DNA from: an uncultured Tateyamaria sp.
GTDB taxonomy: Bacteria > Pseudomonadota > Alphaproteobacteria > Rhodobacterales > Rhodobacteraceae
Reading direction: 5' to 3'
Assembly (NCBI RefSeq): GCF_947503465.1
Contig: NZ_CANNDN010000005.1
Span: 36,174-100,173, forward strand
DNA length: 64,000 nt
Shown: positions 41,335-50,500 of the stretch, piece after piece
Layout of the letters: every line of letters starts with the position of its first letter
Numbering within the stretch: position 1 is the first letter of the stretch
Position numbers and translations under genes: made by a program
The notes under the pieces: model-generated
The model's database searches: none
What the model was told of the DNA's origin: nothing
The model's input: the letters and a program-made list of their open reading frames with translations, nothing else

Positions 41335-41665
41335 GCCGATCCTTCCGGCTGACGCGTCGCGCGGAAGCCAGCTGGTCGAGATCGCCCGGTGGACCATCGA
41401 GAATTTCGGTCCGCGTCAGGCGGAGATCTACGAAGCAGAACTGCTCGCGCGGTGTGAGGCGGTTTTGCAGGGCCAGGCGTACAGCCGAAGGTGCTCGGTC
41501 CTGGTCGATGGTGCCGAGGATCTTCGGTTCATCAGGGCAGGGGAGCACTTCCTGATTTTTCTGAATCGGCCGGACGAGGTCATCATCGTGGATATTTTGC
41601 ATTCCCGGAGTGATTTGCCCCGTCACGTCGCGGCGCTGACGGCGCTTAAGGGCGGGGAGGGCTGA
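41331..41665 (+). pseudogene. parE: Frameshifted type II toxin ParE
   Basis: Translation from the ATG at 41331 gives MSRSFRLTRRAEAS, a normal ParE N-terminus, then turns to an unrelated basic sequence. The correct continuation, LVEIARWTIENFGPRQAEIY through DEVIIVDILHSRSDL, is found in the next frame. A single missing base around 41371-41374 (AGCTGG where AGCCTGG is expected) explains it. The toxin is therefore probably inactive. A sequencing error or programmed frameshifting are the alternatives. Confidence 0.82.
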
Positions 41666-41671
41666 CCACGT

Positions 41672-42790
41672 TCAGAGCCCCGCTGCTTTTGTGAGGTTCA
41701 CCCGGAACCGGTCCCGGCGACGCTGGTACCGACGGGTCATTTCGGCCGAGGCATGTCCGAGCTGCTTCTGGACATGGCGTTCGTCGACTTCTGCGGAGCT
41801 GGCGAGCCCGGCGCGCAGGGAATGGCCCGAGAACAGCGCGAGGCGCTCACCTTCGGGCAGATCGGCGCGGATACCGCTCTTCAGGACAGTGGATTTGATC
41901 AAGCGGGCGACGTGCTTGTCGGACAGGCGGCTCTCGAGGGCTTTCTTTCCGTCCCGCGAAGTGCGGACGAACGCCGGCCCGAAGTCGATGCGTCCGAAGT
42001 GAAGCCATTGCCCGAGTGCATGGACAGGACAGGTGGAGTCAGACGATCCGCGGCCGATTTCGACCTCGCGCCAGCCGGTCTTGGCGTTCAGCGTGAGCAC
42101 GGCGCCCTCGTCGAGGATTTCAATCCACCCGCCTGAGTCCGGCGTGTCGTTCTTGCCGACATCCAAGCTGACAATCTCGGAGCGGCGCAGTCCTCCGGCA
42201 TATCCGAGGAGCAGGATCGCCCGGTCGCGCAGGCCTCGCAGGTCGAACCCAAGGGTGGCGACCATGGCGAGGATATCTCCGGGGAGAATGGCCTCTTTCT
42301 GAACCGGCGGCCGCGCGTGTTTCCGTTTGATCCCGGCCAGCACCGTGGCGATGTGGCGGTCCTTGCGATCCAAGGTGAAACCGCGCTGTGCGCAGTTCCA
42401 GGCAAGACCGGACAGGCGGCGTTCGATCGTGGAAACCGATAGGGCAGGGGAGGGGCCCTCGGCCGAAGCCAGGTCGGCGAGATACAATCCGATCAGATCC
42501 GGCGCAGGCGGCAGCGGCTCAGACCCGCGCATGCGGCACCAGCGGGAGAAGTGGGTCCAGTCCGCCTTGTAGGCTTTCAGGGTGTTGTCCGAGGCGGCGC
42601 TCCGGGCATAGTCTTTTGCGGTCTCGACCAGACGGTCCAGCGTGCCCGAACCTGCGATATCGGAGGGCAGGGCGATCGTATCCTCGGCACCAGGTTCGCT
42701 CTCATCGCGCTCGTCTTCGCTGGTCGCATCCTTGGACGCTGAGCCCGATATCTCGGCATCTGTGGGCGTGATTTCTGGCGGTTTGCTCAT
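41672..42790 (-). CDS. Tyrosine-type site-specific recombinase
   Basis: This 372-aa integrase has an acidic N-terminal extension (about 1-45), a core-binding domain (about 48-150; SDNTLKAYKADWTHFSRWCR) and a catalytic domain with Arg in GYAGGLRRSEIVSL, HSLRAGLASSA (His-x-x-Arg), LGHASAEMTRRYQRRRDRF with the likely nucleophile Tyr. It is unrelated in detail to the IS91-associated recombinase. Placed next to repABC and parDE, it may resolve plasmid multimers or integrate cassettes. The promoter region at 42791-42916 contains an inverted repeat. Confidence 0.88.
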   Translation of the reverse strand: MSKPPEITPTDAEISGSASKDATSEDERDESEPGAEDTIALPSDIAGSGTLDRLVETAKDYARSAASDNTLKAYKADWTHFSRWCRMRGSEPLPPAPDLIGLYLADLASAEGPSPALSVSTIERRLSGLAWNCAQRGFTLDRKDRHIATVLAGIKRKHARPPVQKEAILPGDILAMVATLGFDLRGLRDRAILLLGYAGGLRRSEIVSLDVGKNDTPDSGGWIEILDEGAVLTLNAKTGWREVEIGRGSSDSTCPVHALGQWLHFGRIDFGPAFVRTSRDGKKALESRLSDKHVARLIKSTVLKSGIRADLPEGERLALFSGHSLRAGLASSAEVDERHVQKQLGHASAEMTRRYQRRRDRFRVNLTKAAGL

Positions 42791-42813
42791 GTTTCTGAGC
42801 GTACTCTTTTTAC

Positions 42814-42838
42814 GTCCGATAATGCAAACTTATTGGAC
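42814..42838. promoter_or_regulatory. Inverted repeat between recombinase and DUF1403 genes
   Basis: GTCCGATAA and TTATTGGAC pair with one mismatch around 7 bp. It lies 23 bp upstream of the leftward recombinase start and 78 bp before the rightward DUF1403 gene, so it could be an operator for either or a recombination core site. Confidence 0.45.
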
Positions 42839-42916
42839 ATAATTGAGATCAACAGGGTGGGGCGGTTTATACACTATATGGTAGTCGAAAGCGCCGCGAT
42901 AGGATAGTGTGGTGGC

Positions 42917-43879
42917 ATGACCTATCAGCCCACAGCCATCGCTGACGACTTGATGACCCTATCGAAGTTGCCGGCTTGGGTCACCTCAGGACGTGCAGAT
43001 ACCCTTGAAACTGTGGTATTTCGGTCTGGGGCAGCGCTGACGGTGCTGGATGCGTTGGTCTCTGATCCGCGGTACGGCGTGCCGGCGAAGCTATTGGCGA
43101 ACCGGTTGGCGCTGAAAGCCGCGACGGTGACGTCAAAACTGGAAGGGCGCATGGTGCGTGAGGTCGATATCCGCGATGCCTATCACCTGACGCCGCCCGG
43201 AGAGGCTCGCGGCCCCGATGGCGATCTGCTGGCGTTCTGGCGGGAGGGCGCAAAGCTTCGATTGAACAACAAGGATTGGCATCGCGATCTAGGGTACCTC
43301 GTTGGTTCGAATTTTGCTGACGATGTCGTTGGCTGGATCGAAAGCGCGGCCGCGCGTGCCAAAACCCAGGGGCCGCTGGCGGGTGCCGTTGGCGTGATGC
43401 GCACCGTCCTGGAGGCGGACGATCGCGCCGAAAGGGTGGCATGCCTACTCAGTGATGTGGTTCTGGCACGTACCTTGAATTTGCCATCTCTTCTTCCGAT
43501 CACGGCGCGGCATCTTACCAAGGCGGTGTTGCGGGATCTGGCGGCGGGAGGGCAGGGGGCAGACTTCAAAGTTCAGGCGAGCCTGTTGGTCACCATCGAG
43601 GACACAATCCGGCAGGCGCGCGACCTTGCGGCCAGAGCAGCGGCGCTCCAAAAGATAGCCCCGAAGCTGCGGGCAAAAGGATCGGAGGTTGCAGCGGCCC
43701 TATTTCTGTCCGAGGATGCCGTCGCGCCATCGGCGATGCTCTCGCCAATGATCCAAGGCACGACCATCCCGATGACGGATCGGGCCGCGCGGCGGTTCTG
43801 CGACCGTTTGGTCGAGCTGGGCGTCGCGCGGGAGCTGACCGGGCGGCCGACGTTCCGGCTGTATGGGATCGGTCTATGA
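42917..43879 (+). CDS. DUF1403-family protein
   Basis: This 320-aa, largely alpha-helical protein matches my recollection of the DUF1403 family on rhizobial and roseobacter plasmids: RSGAALTVLDALVSDPRYGV, GMxREVDIRDAYHLTPPGEA-like and LYGIGL at the end. No catalytic motif is seen. Its stop overlaps the scpB start (ATGA), and the constant pairing with ScpB suggests a role in replicon segregation or chromatin organisation. The function is unproven. Confidence 0.75.
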   Translation: MTYQPTAIADDLMTLSKLPAWVTSGRADTLETVVFRSGAALTVLDALVSDPRYGVPAKLLANRLALKAATVTSKLEGRMVREVDIRDAYHLTPPGEARGPDGDLLAFWREGAKLRLNNKDWHRDLGYLVGSNFADDVVGWIESAAARAKTQGPLAGAVGVMRTVLEADDRAERVACLLSDVVLARTLNLPSLLPITARHLTKAVLRDLAAGGQGADFKVQASLLVTIEDTIRQARDLAARAAALQKIAPKLRAKGSEVAAALFLSEDAVAPSAMLSPMIQGTTIPMTDRAARRFCDRLVELGVARELTGRPTFRLYGIGL

Positions 43880-44511
43880 CGGCGACAGCTAAACGAAAGT
43901 CAGCGAGCAAGCGGCGAGTCTCGACAGGCGCAGGCCTGTTTGACCGGGAACTTACAGACCTGCCGCAAGATCTGCGTTGGCGGGAATGGATGGGCCGGAT
44001 TGAGGCGGTGCTGTTTGCCAGTGCCACGCCGGTTGGTCGTGACGACCTGGCGCGCGTGGTGGGGCAGGGGGCCTCGGTTGAGATGCTGATTGCGGATATT
44101 CAGGCAGAGCTTGTGGGGCGACCGTATGAATTAATGGAGACCGCCGGCGGATGGATGTTCCGCACCAAGACCCAGTTCGCCGAGGCGATCAAAGCGGCGG
44201 CCGATCTCGGCGAGCAGTCGCTGGGTTTCACCGAGATGGAGATGGGCGTGCTCTGCGCCATCGCCTATCACCAGCCGATTGACCGGGCCGGTCTGAAAGA
44301 CATCTTTGGCAAAGAAGTCAGCCGCGATCTGCTGGCGCGGCTGCGCTACAAAGATCTGATTGCGAGTGGGCCGAGGGCGCCGCGACCTGGCGCGCCGCAT
44401 ACCTTTGTCACGACGGAGACGTTTTTGGCGACGTTTGATCTGCAGACATTGCGAGACTTGCCGGAGTTGGAGCTTGTTTCAAGTGCGGCATCAATGCTGG
44501 GCGATGTTTGA
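43876..44511 (+). CDS. scpB: Segregation and condensation protein ScpB (plasmid-borne)
   Basis: This 211-aa protein has the ScpB double winged-helix pattern: WMGRIEAVLFASATPVGRDD, YELMETAGGWMFRTKTQF, MEMGVLCAIAYHQPIDRAGL and KDIFGKEVSRDLLARLRYKD. In chromosomes ScpB works with ScpA and SMC; neither is encoded here, so it either joins the host condensin or acts with the DUF1403 protein. Translationally coupled to it. Confidence 0.85.
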   Translation: MTATAKRKSASKRRVSTGAGLFDRELTDLPQDLRWREWMGRIEAVLFASATPVGRDDLARVVGQGASVEMLIADIQAELVGRPYELMETAGGWMFRTKTQFAEAIKAAADLGEQSLGFTEMEMGVLCAIAYHQPIDRAGLKDIFGKEVSRDLLARLRYKDLIASGPRAPRPGAPHTFVTTETFLATFDLQTLRDLPELELVSSAASMLGDV

Positions 44512-44534
44512 CAGTATGGTTGCTTTATGATTGA

Positions 44535-44562
44535 GTGTCCTGTGTCCACGGACAGCGGACAC
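44535..44562. promoter_or_regulatory. Double inverted repeat ahead of the AbiE-like pair
   Basis: GTGTCC is repeated (44535, 44542) and then mirrored as GGACA and GGACAC (44550, 44557), giving a nested two-by-two inverted array. It ends 14 bp before the start at 44577. AbiEi-type antitoxins autoregulate by binding paired inverted repeats, so this is a likely operator. Confidence 0.6.
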
Positions 44563-44576
44563 ATGGTGAGGATCAG

Positions 44577-45146
44577 ATGAAAAGTCAGGACATCGTCGTG
44601 CTGCTCAAGCTTGTCAGCCTTCAGGAGCAGGAAAAGATGGCTCGGTCTGGAGATAACGATTGGTTGTCACCGCGCGAAGAGCCTTTCTCCGCGCGCGGAT
44701 TAGCAGCATCGCTCGGGATCAGCAAATCAGAAGTCAATGCATCGATCAACCGAAGCATTGGTTCTGGACTTGCCATCAAAGATCGTGAGCTCGGAAGGGC
44801 TAAACCCAATCGCCGCGATCTCAGTAGCTTTATCATTCACGGGCTAAAGTTCGTGTTCCCGGCAAAACCCGGCGCAATGATACGAGGAATACCAACCGCC
44901 TTTGCAGCTCCAATGCTCAAGAGCCTGCTAATGTCAGTCGGCGATTACCAATATGTATGGCCGTATGCACATGGTGAAGACATGGGCCAATCTATTGAAC
45001 CTCTCTTCAAGTCAGTACCGGAAGCCGTGCAGAGTGACGAGCGGCTCTACGAATATCTCGCCCTCGTCGACGCAATCAGGTTAGGCAAGCAGCGCGAAAC
45101 AAGTCTTGCAGCGGACCAACTATCTGAAAGACTCTTGAAGCGATGA
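44577..45146 (+). CDS. Winged-helix protein, probable antitoxin of an AbiE-like pair
   Basis: The ATG at 44577 (GTGAGGA upstream) gives 189 aa. An N-terminal winged HTH is visible at about 30-75 (FSARGLAASLGISKSEVNAS, INRSIGSGLAIKDRELGRAK). The rest is helical, with FIIHGLKFVFPAKPGAMIRG. It overlaps the nucleotidyltransferase gene by ATGA and has a double inverted repeat upstream. The arrangement matches type IV toxin-antitoxin modules of the AbiE class, in which the first protein is a DNA-binding antitoxin. Sequence similarity to AbiEi itself is not obvious. Confidence 0.65.
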   Translation: MKSQDIVVLLKLVSLQEQEKMARSGDNDWLSPREEPFSARGLAASLGISKSEVNASINRSIGSGLAIKDRELGRAKPNRRDLSSFIIHGLKFVFPAKPGAMIRGIPTAFAAPMLKSLLMSVGDYQYVWPYAHGEDMGQSIEPLFKSVPEAVQSDERLYEYLALVDAIRLGKQRETSLAADQLSERLLKR

Positions 45147-45850
45147 CAACCGTCCAAGGCCAGTTGCGAAACATGCTTGTGACGGTTGCGGACGCGCTTG
45201 GACCAGACTTGCGTGATCGGTTTGTCTTTGTTGGAGGTTGCACGACAGCGCTGTTCATCACAGACGCCATCACTCTTGAAGATGTGCGAGCAACTGATGA
45301 CGTCGATCTGATCGTTGACTTGGCAGGCTATGGCGAGTGGGCTCAACTACAAAAGAGGCTGCGACAACAAGGATTTTCTGAATCTCATGAAGACAACGTC
45401 ATTTGTCGGATGCGATTAGGCGAGCTCAAAGTCGACTTTATGCCCGACGATGAAAAAATACTCGGATTTAGCAACCGTTGGTACGCGAGAGGCATCGAGA
45501 CGGCGGTGACTTATCCGTTGACCGACGCAATGGAGATCAAGCTTCTGCAACCCGAACTCTTCATTGCGACCAAGATTGAGGCGTTTCTTGGCAGAGGGAA
45601 TGACGATCTCATTACAAGCCGAGATGTCGAGGACATCTTACTGATGGTTGATGGGCGTAGAGAGTTGATCCAGGAGATAAGAGACGCTGAATCAGATACC
45701 CGTGAATTCATTGCAGAACAAATGCGTGCGCTCCGAAATCACTACGATTTTGACACTTTCGTAGCGGGCAACATCAGAGGACCTGACGGTCGAGTCGATC
45801 TTGTGCGGGATCGATTTGCGTCTTTGGCAGCCAGTGATGGCGGTGCCTGA
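45143..45850 (+). CDS. Nucleotidyltransferase, AbiEii-like probable toxin
   Basis: This 235-aa protein has the NTase fold signature: FVFVGGCTTALFI (Gly31-Gly32) and then TDDVDLIVDL with Asp53-x-Asp55, followed by a third acidic position near LKVDFMPDD. FLGRGNDDLITSRDVEDILL is typical of AbiEii/AbiGii-like toxins. Such enzymes can transfer nucleotides to tRNA or proteins and arrest growth. It is coupled to the wHTH gene and followed 1 nt later by the PP2C gene, so all three may be one unit. Confidence 0.75.
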   Translation: MTTVQGQLRNMLVTVADALGPDLRDRFVFVGGCTTALFITDAITLEDVRATDDVDLIVDLAGYGEWAQLQKRLRQQGFSESHEDNVICRMRLGELKVDFMPDDEKILGFSNRWYARGIETAVTYPLTDAMEIKLLQPELFIATKIEAFLGRGNDDLITSRDVEDILLMVDGRRELIQEIRDAESDTREFIAEQMRALRNHYDFDTFVAGNIRGPDGRVDLVRDRFASLAASDGGA

Positions 45851-45851
45851 A

Positions 45852-46583
45852 ATGACAGCTGAATTGCACTGGCGGAGCAAGCGTGGAAGGCGAACAGACG
45901 ACAACTGGGATTACTGTGGTGTCGGCTTTCGGTCGGAAGCAACCTTATGTGTGGTCTTAGATGGGTCTTCTAGAAAACCAAAAAGTGGCGAACTCGTACG
46001 CCTAGTCGCAAAAGACTTGATCGATTGGTTCGTGCAAACCGAAGGACAAGTGTCCTCAGACGAAATTATTGGTCAAATGCACATAATTCACGATGCGCGA
46101 TTGCCAAACTTACAACAGGCTTCGGCGAGTTATCTCATAATGCTCATCACGCGCTATCAGGCACCCATCATCTTCCATGCTGGCGACTGTCTGTTTGGCA
46201 ACGTCGATACAGAAGGACTAATAGAATGGCTGATGCAACCACATACTTTGGCCAATGCAACGTGTGATCTCTCAATTGCTAAACTGGTGCATTCGAATAT
46301 CAGGAACAGACTGACAAGAAGCTTGCGAGCCAACGAGTTTATGACCCCAGAGATCACGACAATACCAGCGAAACAGGGAGAGACGCTGATTGTTGCTACC
46401 GATGGTTTTTGGGCAGGGCTCAATCAAGAGGAACAACGTTGCTTCTTGGTGGACGAGGGCTGTTATGAGGGGGACGATCTGGACGATTGCAGTGCATTGA
46501 AAATCACAATCAACGACGCAGTCAGAAAACCGCACGTTACCACCACGACACCCGACAACTTATATGTCGTGATCTCTACCTGA
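45852..46583 (+). CDS. PP2C-family serine/threonine protein phosphatase
   Basis: The ATG at 45852, one base after the previous stop, gives 243 aa. The metal-binding motifs of PP2C are visible in order: RRTDDNWD (Asp17-Asn18), VVLDGSS (Asp37-Gly38), FHAGDCLFG (Gly111-Asp112), LIVATDGFW (about 188) and PDNLYVV near the C-terminus. No kinase is encoded nearby, which is unusual. In a defence island a phosphatase could reverse a signal on the NTase or on other island proteins. Confidence 0.82.
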   Translation: MTAELHWRSKRGRRTDDNWDYCGVGFRSEATLCVVLDGSSRKPKSGELVRLVAKDLIDWFVQTEGQVSSDEIIGQMHIIHDARLPNLQQASASYLIMLITRYQAPIIFHAGDCLFGNVDTEGLIEWLMQPHTLANATCDLSIAKLVHSNIRNRLTRSLRANEFMTPEITTIPAKQGETLIVATDGFWAGLNQEEQRCFLVDEGCYEGDDLDDCSALKITINDAVRKPHVTTTTPDNLYVVIST

Positions 46584-46718
46584 GGTGAACTGCCATGATT
46601 GCCAAGTCAGGAACTTGTCTCACTCGCGGAAAAAGCCATACCAAGCTGCAACAAACTTCAGATGCAGCGGTCAATCAGACTGCAAGTTGACCAATTTGCC
46701 CTTCCAAGGAATGTCCTC

Positions 46719-47258
46719 ATGTCTGCAATTCGCTATTCAACTTTTCCGCGAACCGATCCACCCCCAGAGTTCGTATCGCCTTTGGTACAGGCCTTTATCG
46801 ATCATGAGGCGTCTATCTCGACCCTTGCGCGCAAAAAGGGGCTCACCAGCGACGCGGTCCTCTCGGAGATGCGGAATGATTTGCAGGCGATTGGCTTCGA
46901 AGTTGAGCAAGGCAAGGCGGCACAGGACAAGATCAAACGGCCAGTGTTCTTCGGCGAGAATGGCGTGCCAGGTCTGCAATACGAGGTTGATGCCTTTCAC
47001 ACGGTGTGGCGCTGTGGACTAGAAATCGAGGCGGGGCGAGCTTGGCAGGGCAATGCGGTTTATCGCGACCTGATTCAAGCACTTGTGATGGTAAATCTGG
47101 ACTATCTCGCCCTCGCTGTTCCGAACGGATATCGCAGGAAAAGTCTCGGTCGCACCGTAGTCAGCAAAGACTACGAAAATACCTGTGCCGTCGCAGACTC
47201 GCTGTATGCGCACAGCAGGCTTCGGATGCCATACGGCTTAATCGTAGTCGGTTACTAG
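46719..47258 (+). CDS. Possible PD-(D/E)XK-type restriction endonuclease-like protein
   Basis: The ATG at 46719 (AAGGAA upstream) is preferred to a TTG at 46599, giving 179 aa. The core reads LQYEVDAFHTVWRCGLEIEA with Asp91, then Glu102-Ile-Glu104 followed by GRAWQGNAVYRDLIQALVMV. The spacing D-x10-ExE followed by a basic helix resembles nucleases with an E-x-E active site in place of E-x-K, as in BamHI. A sequence of this size next to a methyltransferase gene is suggestive of a restriction partner. This is motif reading only; it may be a non-catalytic relative. Confidence 0.5.
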   Translation: MSAIRYSTFPRTDPPPEFVSPLVQAFIDHEASISTLARKKGLTSDAVLSEMRNDLQAIGFEVEQGKAAQDKIKRPVFFGENGVPGLQYEVDAFHTVWRCGLEIEAGRAWQGNAVYRDLIQALVMVNLDYLALAVPNGYRRKSLGRTVVSKDYENTCAVADSLYAHSRLRMPYGLIVVGY

Positions 47259-47566
47259 AATGCGACAAAAGTCTTTCAAGGGAAATCATATGAAGCCAGT
47301 CGGAGATGATGTCGGAGTGCTCAGATGCTGGCAGGCGCATGCCGGATAAGTGGAGGCTTGTTCGAAGCGGACCGTTTTTTTGCGTTAGAGCAACCGGCGG
47401 TTTCAAAAATCGATGCCAACGTACGCAGAAAATTTGCAACTTGTAGATAGATCCTCTGTAACCTCCTTGATTCATTGGTTATTTACTAAAGCAAAGGAAG
47501 AAAAATTGAAAATGCGCGTTGACTAACCTTGTCAACCCAATCATTCTCCTTTGAAGGGAGACTTCG
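47259..47566. other. Promoter region of the defence-like operon
   Basis: 308 bp without a supported gene, AT-rich in the last 120 bp. It contains the inverted repeat at 47518-47536, a TTGACT that may be a -35 element inside it, and GAAGGGAG before the ATG at 47567. Confidence 0.6.
47518..47536. promoter_or_regulatory. Operator-like inverted repeat upstream of the XRE-methyltransferase
   Basis: GTTGAC and GTCAAC form a 19-bp inverted repeat (7-bp spacer), 30 bp before the start codon. One arm contains TTGACT, a -35-like element. The first domain of the downstream protein is an XRE HTH, so direct autoregulation, as done by separate C proteins of restriction systems, is likely. Confidence 0.6.
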
Positions 47567-50500
47567 ATGAATTCAGCCGGCCTACACATCAAGAAACGGC
47601 GTGAAGCCATGGGGATTTCTCAAGCAGCGTTGGCTGCACAGATCGGGGTCGATAAGAGCTTTCTTAGTTTAGTTGAAAGCGGGAAGAGAGTCCCAACTGA
47701 GGAACACGTGGTTCGGCTGAGCGAGGCCCTTGGATTACCCGCCGAGCTATTGCTTTTGCAAGCCGGAAGGTTGCCAAAAGATGTGCAGATCGCGATTGAC
47801 GATGATGCAACAGCCGTGGCGGCGGTCGTAAGGACGTGGTCAGAGCACGACGCCGTCGTCTACCCCGCCAAGCCTGGGAGCGCGCCTCGGTCTAAGCCAA
47901 ATCGTAGGCGCAGCAACAAAATATCCGCGACAGTTCCCTCATTGATCCAGGTAAGCAAATCGAGCACGACATATCGCGCCCACAGTTATCATACGAAAGT
48001 TCCGCCTTCAGCAATTGCCCCATTTATTGAAGCGTTTACCAGACCTGGAGATTTAGTCAGTGATCCATTCTGCGGATCTGGTATGACAGGTGTCGCTGCC
48101 CTCGACGCAGGGCGTGATGCATTGCTTTCCGATCTTTCTCCTGCAGCTGTTCACATTGCGCGCAATTACACATCACCATGTGACCCAAAGCGTTTCGAAG
48201 AAGCACTTCTTATGGTTGAGAAGGAAGCCAAGGCGACCATGGATTGGCTATATGTACCAATCAGTAGTCAGGGTGAGCGGATTGAGTATACCGTCTGGAG
48301 CGATGTATTTGCATGCAGTTCTTGCTCGTCGCCTTTTAGCTATTGGGATGCATCTCAGGAAGGCATGAGCAAGGAGCTAACTTGCCCGAAGTGCAGCGCA
48401 AAACTGGAAAAAAATGGACTCGCTTGGATCGATGAAGTGCCGGTCCGCACCCATGTTTCTCAACCTGGCCGAAGAATACATGCCCACCTACCGACACCGG
48501 CCGAGCTGACGTTGATAGATGAAATTGAAGGAACGAGTATTCCTTACTGGATCCCATCAAACCCGTTTGCCGCTGACCGCGAGATGTGGCGATCTGCGCA
48601 TTCGGCAATGGGAGTTACAGATGCCGCCAGCTTTTATACGAAGCGCAACCTGCATGCGCTAGCGGCCCTTCGGCATGCGATTGTTAAGGTTTCGGAGAGC
48701 CGTGTTCGCGAAGCGTTGCTGTTCGCGTTCACAGCATGTGTGAATCGCGCTTCGAAACGGTATCAGTGGAATGCGAAACGTCCAACCAATGTCATGACAG
48801 GGACGATGTACATTTCGTCGCTGCGCTACGAATGGAATGTATGGAGCCTTTTCAAGCGAAAAGCAGCAGATGTATTACGTTTTTACAAATCCCGAGTAGG
48901 GATTAATTCAGAAGCACAAGTTTTCCAAAGCTCTGCTACGGACCTAGCCTGTATTCCAGACAGCGCAGTCGATCTGGTCTTCATGGACCCACCGTTTGGA
49001 TCAAATATCTTTTATGCAGACAGCTCTTTGCTCTGGGATGCCTGGATTGGAGGTCAAACCGACCAAACCAACGAGATCGTGGTAAACCAGCGCCGTCGGC
49101 GGGAAGCGGGTGGGAAGGACCTTGAGCTTTATGGCGATCTGATGACGCAAGCGTTTACGGAGTCGGCGCGCATCATGCGATCTGGCGGCAAGGGAGTTCT
49201 CGCATTCTCCAACACCAACGATCGCGTATGGAGCGAAGTTCAAGATGCCCTATCTGATGCTGGCTTGGAAACCGAGAGCGTACATGTGCTGAACAAAGGA
49301 CAACCATCGATCAAAGGCGTGAAGGGGCAGTTAAAGCAAGAACGTGTGACGCGACTTGATCTTATGCTAACGTTGTCACATCGATCTCGGTCGCCCCGCA
49401 AACGTGAAGCAGCTCCTCAGGCATTCATAGATGCGTCAATATTGAGCGCATTATCTGAAGGGCTCAGTGATCCCGATCACGTATACACTGCGGTCCTGAG
49501 AGACGTTCTGAAAGAAGAACTGGCAGCAACCGGCATTACCATTGCCAGCGTTGAGAAGCGCCGTAGAGAGCTAGAGCCGCATGACGACGTTGCAGAGATG
49601 CAGGACTTCGTAGAAGGATATCTTTCATCGCAACCGCTTCCGACAACTGACAACAAGGCTGCACCCAAGTTTCCACCAAAAGAACGAATGATATCTGGGA
49701 CCCGTAATACAGCTTTCTACAATGCGCACAGCTATCATACCAAGGTTCCTCCAGAAGCGATTTCTCCCTTTATCGAGCACTTTACAAAGCCTGGTGCTGT
49801 TGTTCTGGATCCGTTTTGCGGTTCCGGTATGACTGGTGTTTCTGCCGCATTGTGCGGCAGGCGCGCGATCCTGAATGACCTTTCTCCAGCGGCAGTACAC
49901 TTGGCCTGGAACCACACTCGGGCATGTAAAGAAGACGATCTACAGGTCGCTTTTGACCGGATGGCGGGCGATGTTGAGGAATATATGGCCCGATACTACG
50001 CGACAATCGATGATCACGGAGAGCCGGCAGAAATCCGTTGGACGCTTTGGAGTACACGTCACCGATGCCCTCAGTGTCGCAAGGATTTTTTATTGTGGGA
50101 CACAGTTGATCAATGCTCGGGGCGCATCAGCCGAGGAACCGTGTGTCCGTCCTGTTCATTCAGTGCAGATAGGCGGAAATTTGACACAGTGGGCAACGAA
50201 CCGGCTGTTGTTGCGTTCACTCGTCAGGATGGTTCTAAGGGCGAGCGCCCTGCAACCGAACAAGACTTCGCCGACGCGCAGAAGTTTTCAGCTGAAGACT
50301 GCCAAGCACCCTTTCCCGATGTCGCATTGGAAGCCGATAGAGAGATGCACCGAAGATGCGCCTTGCACCTTCAAGGCATCCGGAGCGTTCGCGACATGTA
50401 CACGGACCGAAATAGGCTTGCTTTAGCGATCCTATGGAAAGCGATCCAGAAAGAGCCCAATCACCGCCTTCGTGCCTGTCTGGCGTTTGCGTTCACCAAT

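Noticed and set aside
41213..41665. A 150-aa frame that contains the ParE body
   Set aside because: Its first 50 or so codons are an out-of-frame reading of parD; only the part after about 41374 resembles ParE. It is better explained as a frameshifted parE that starts at 41331.
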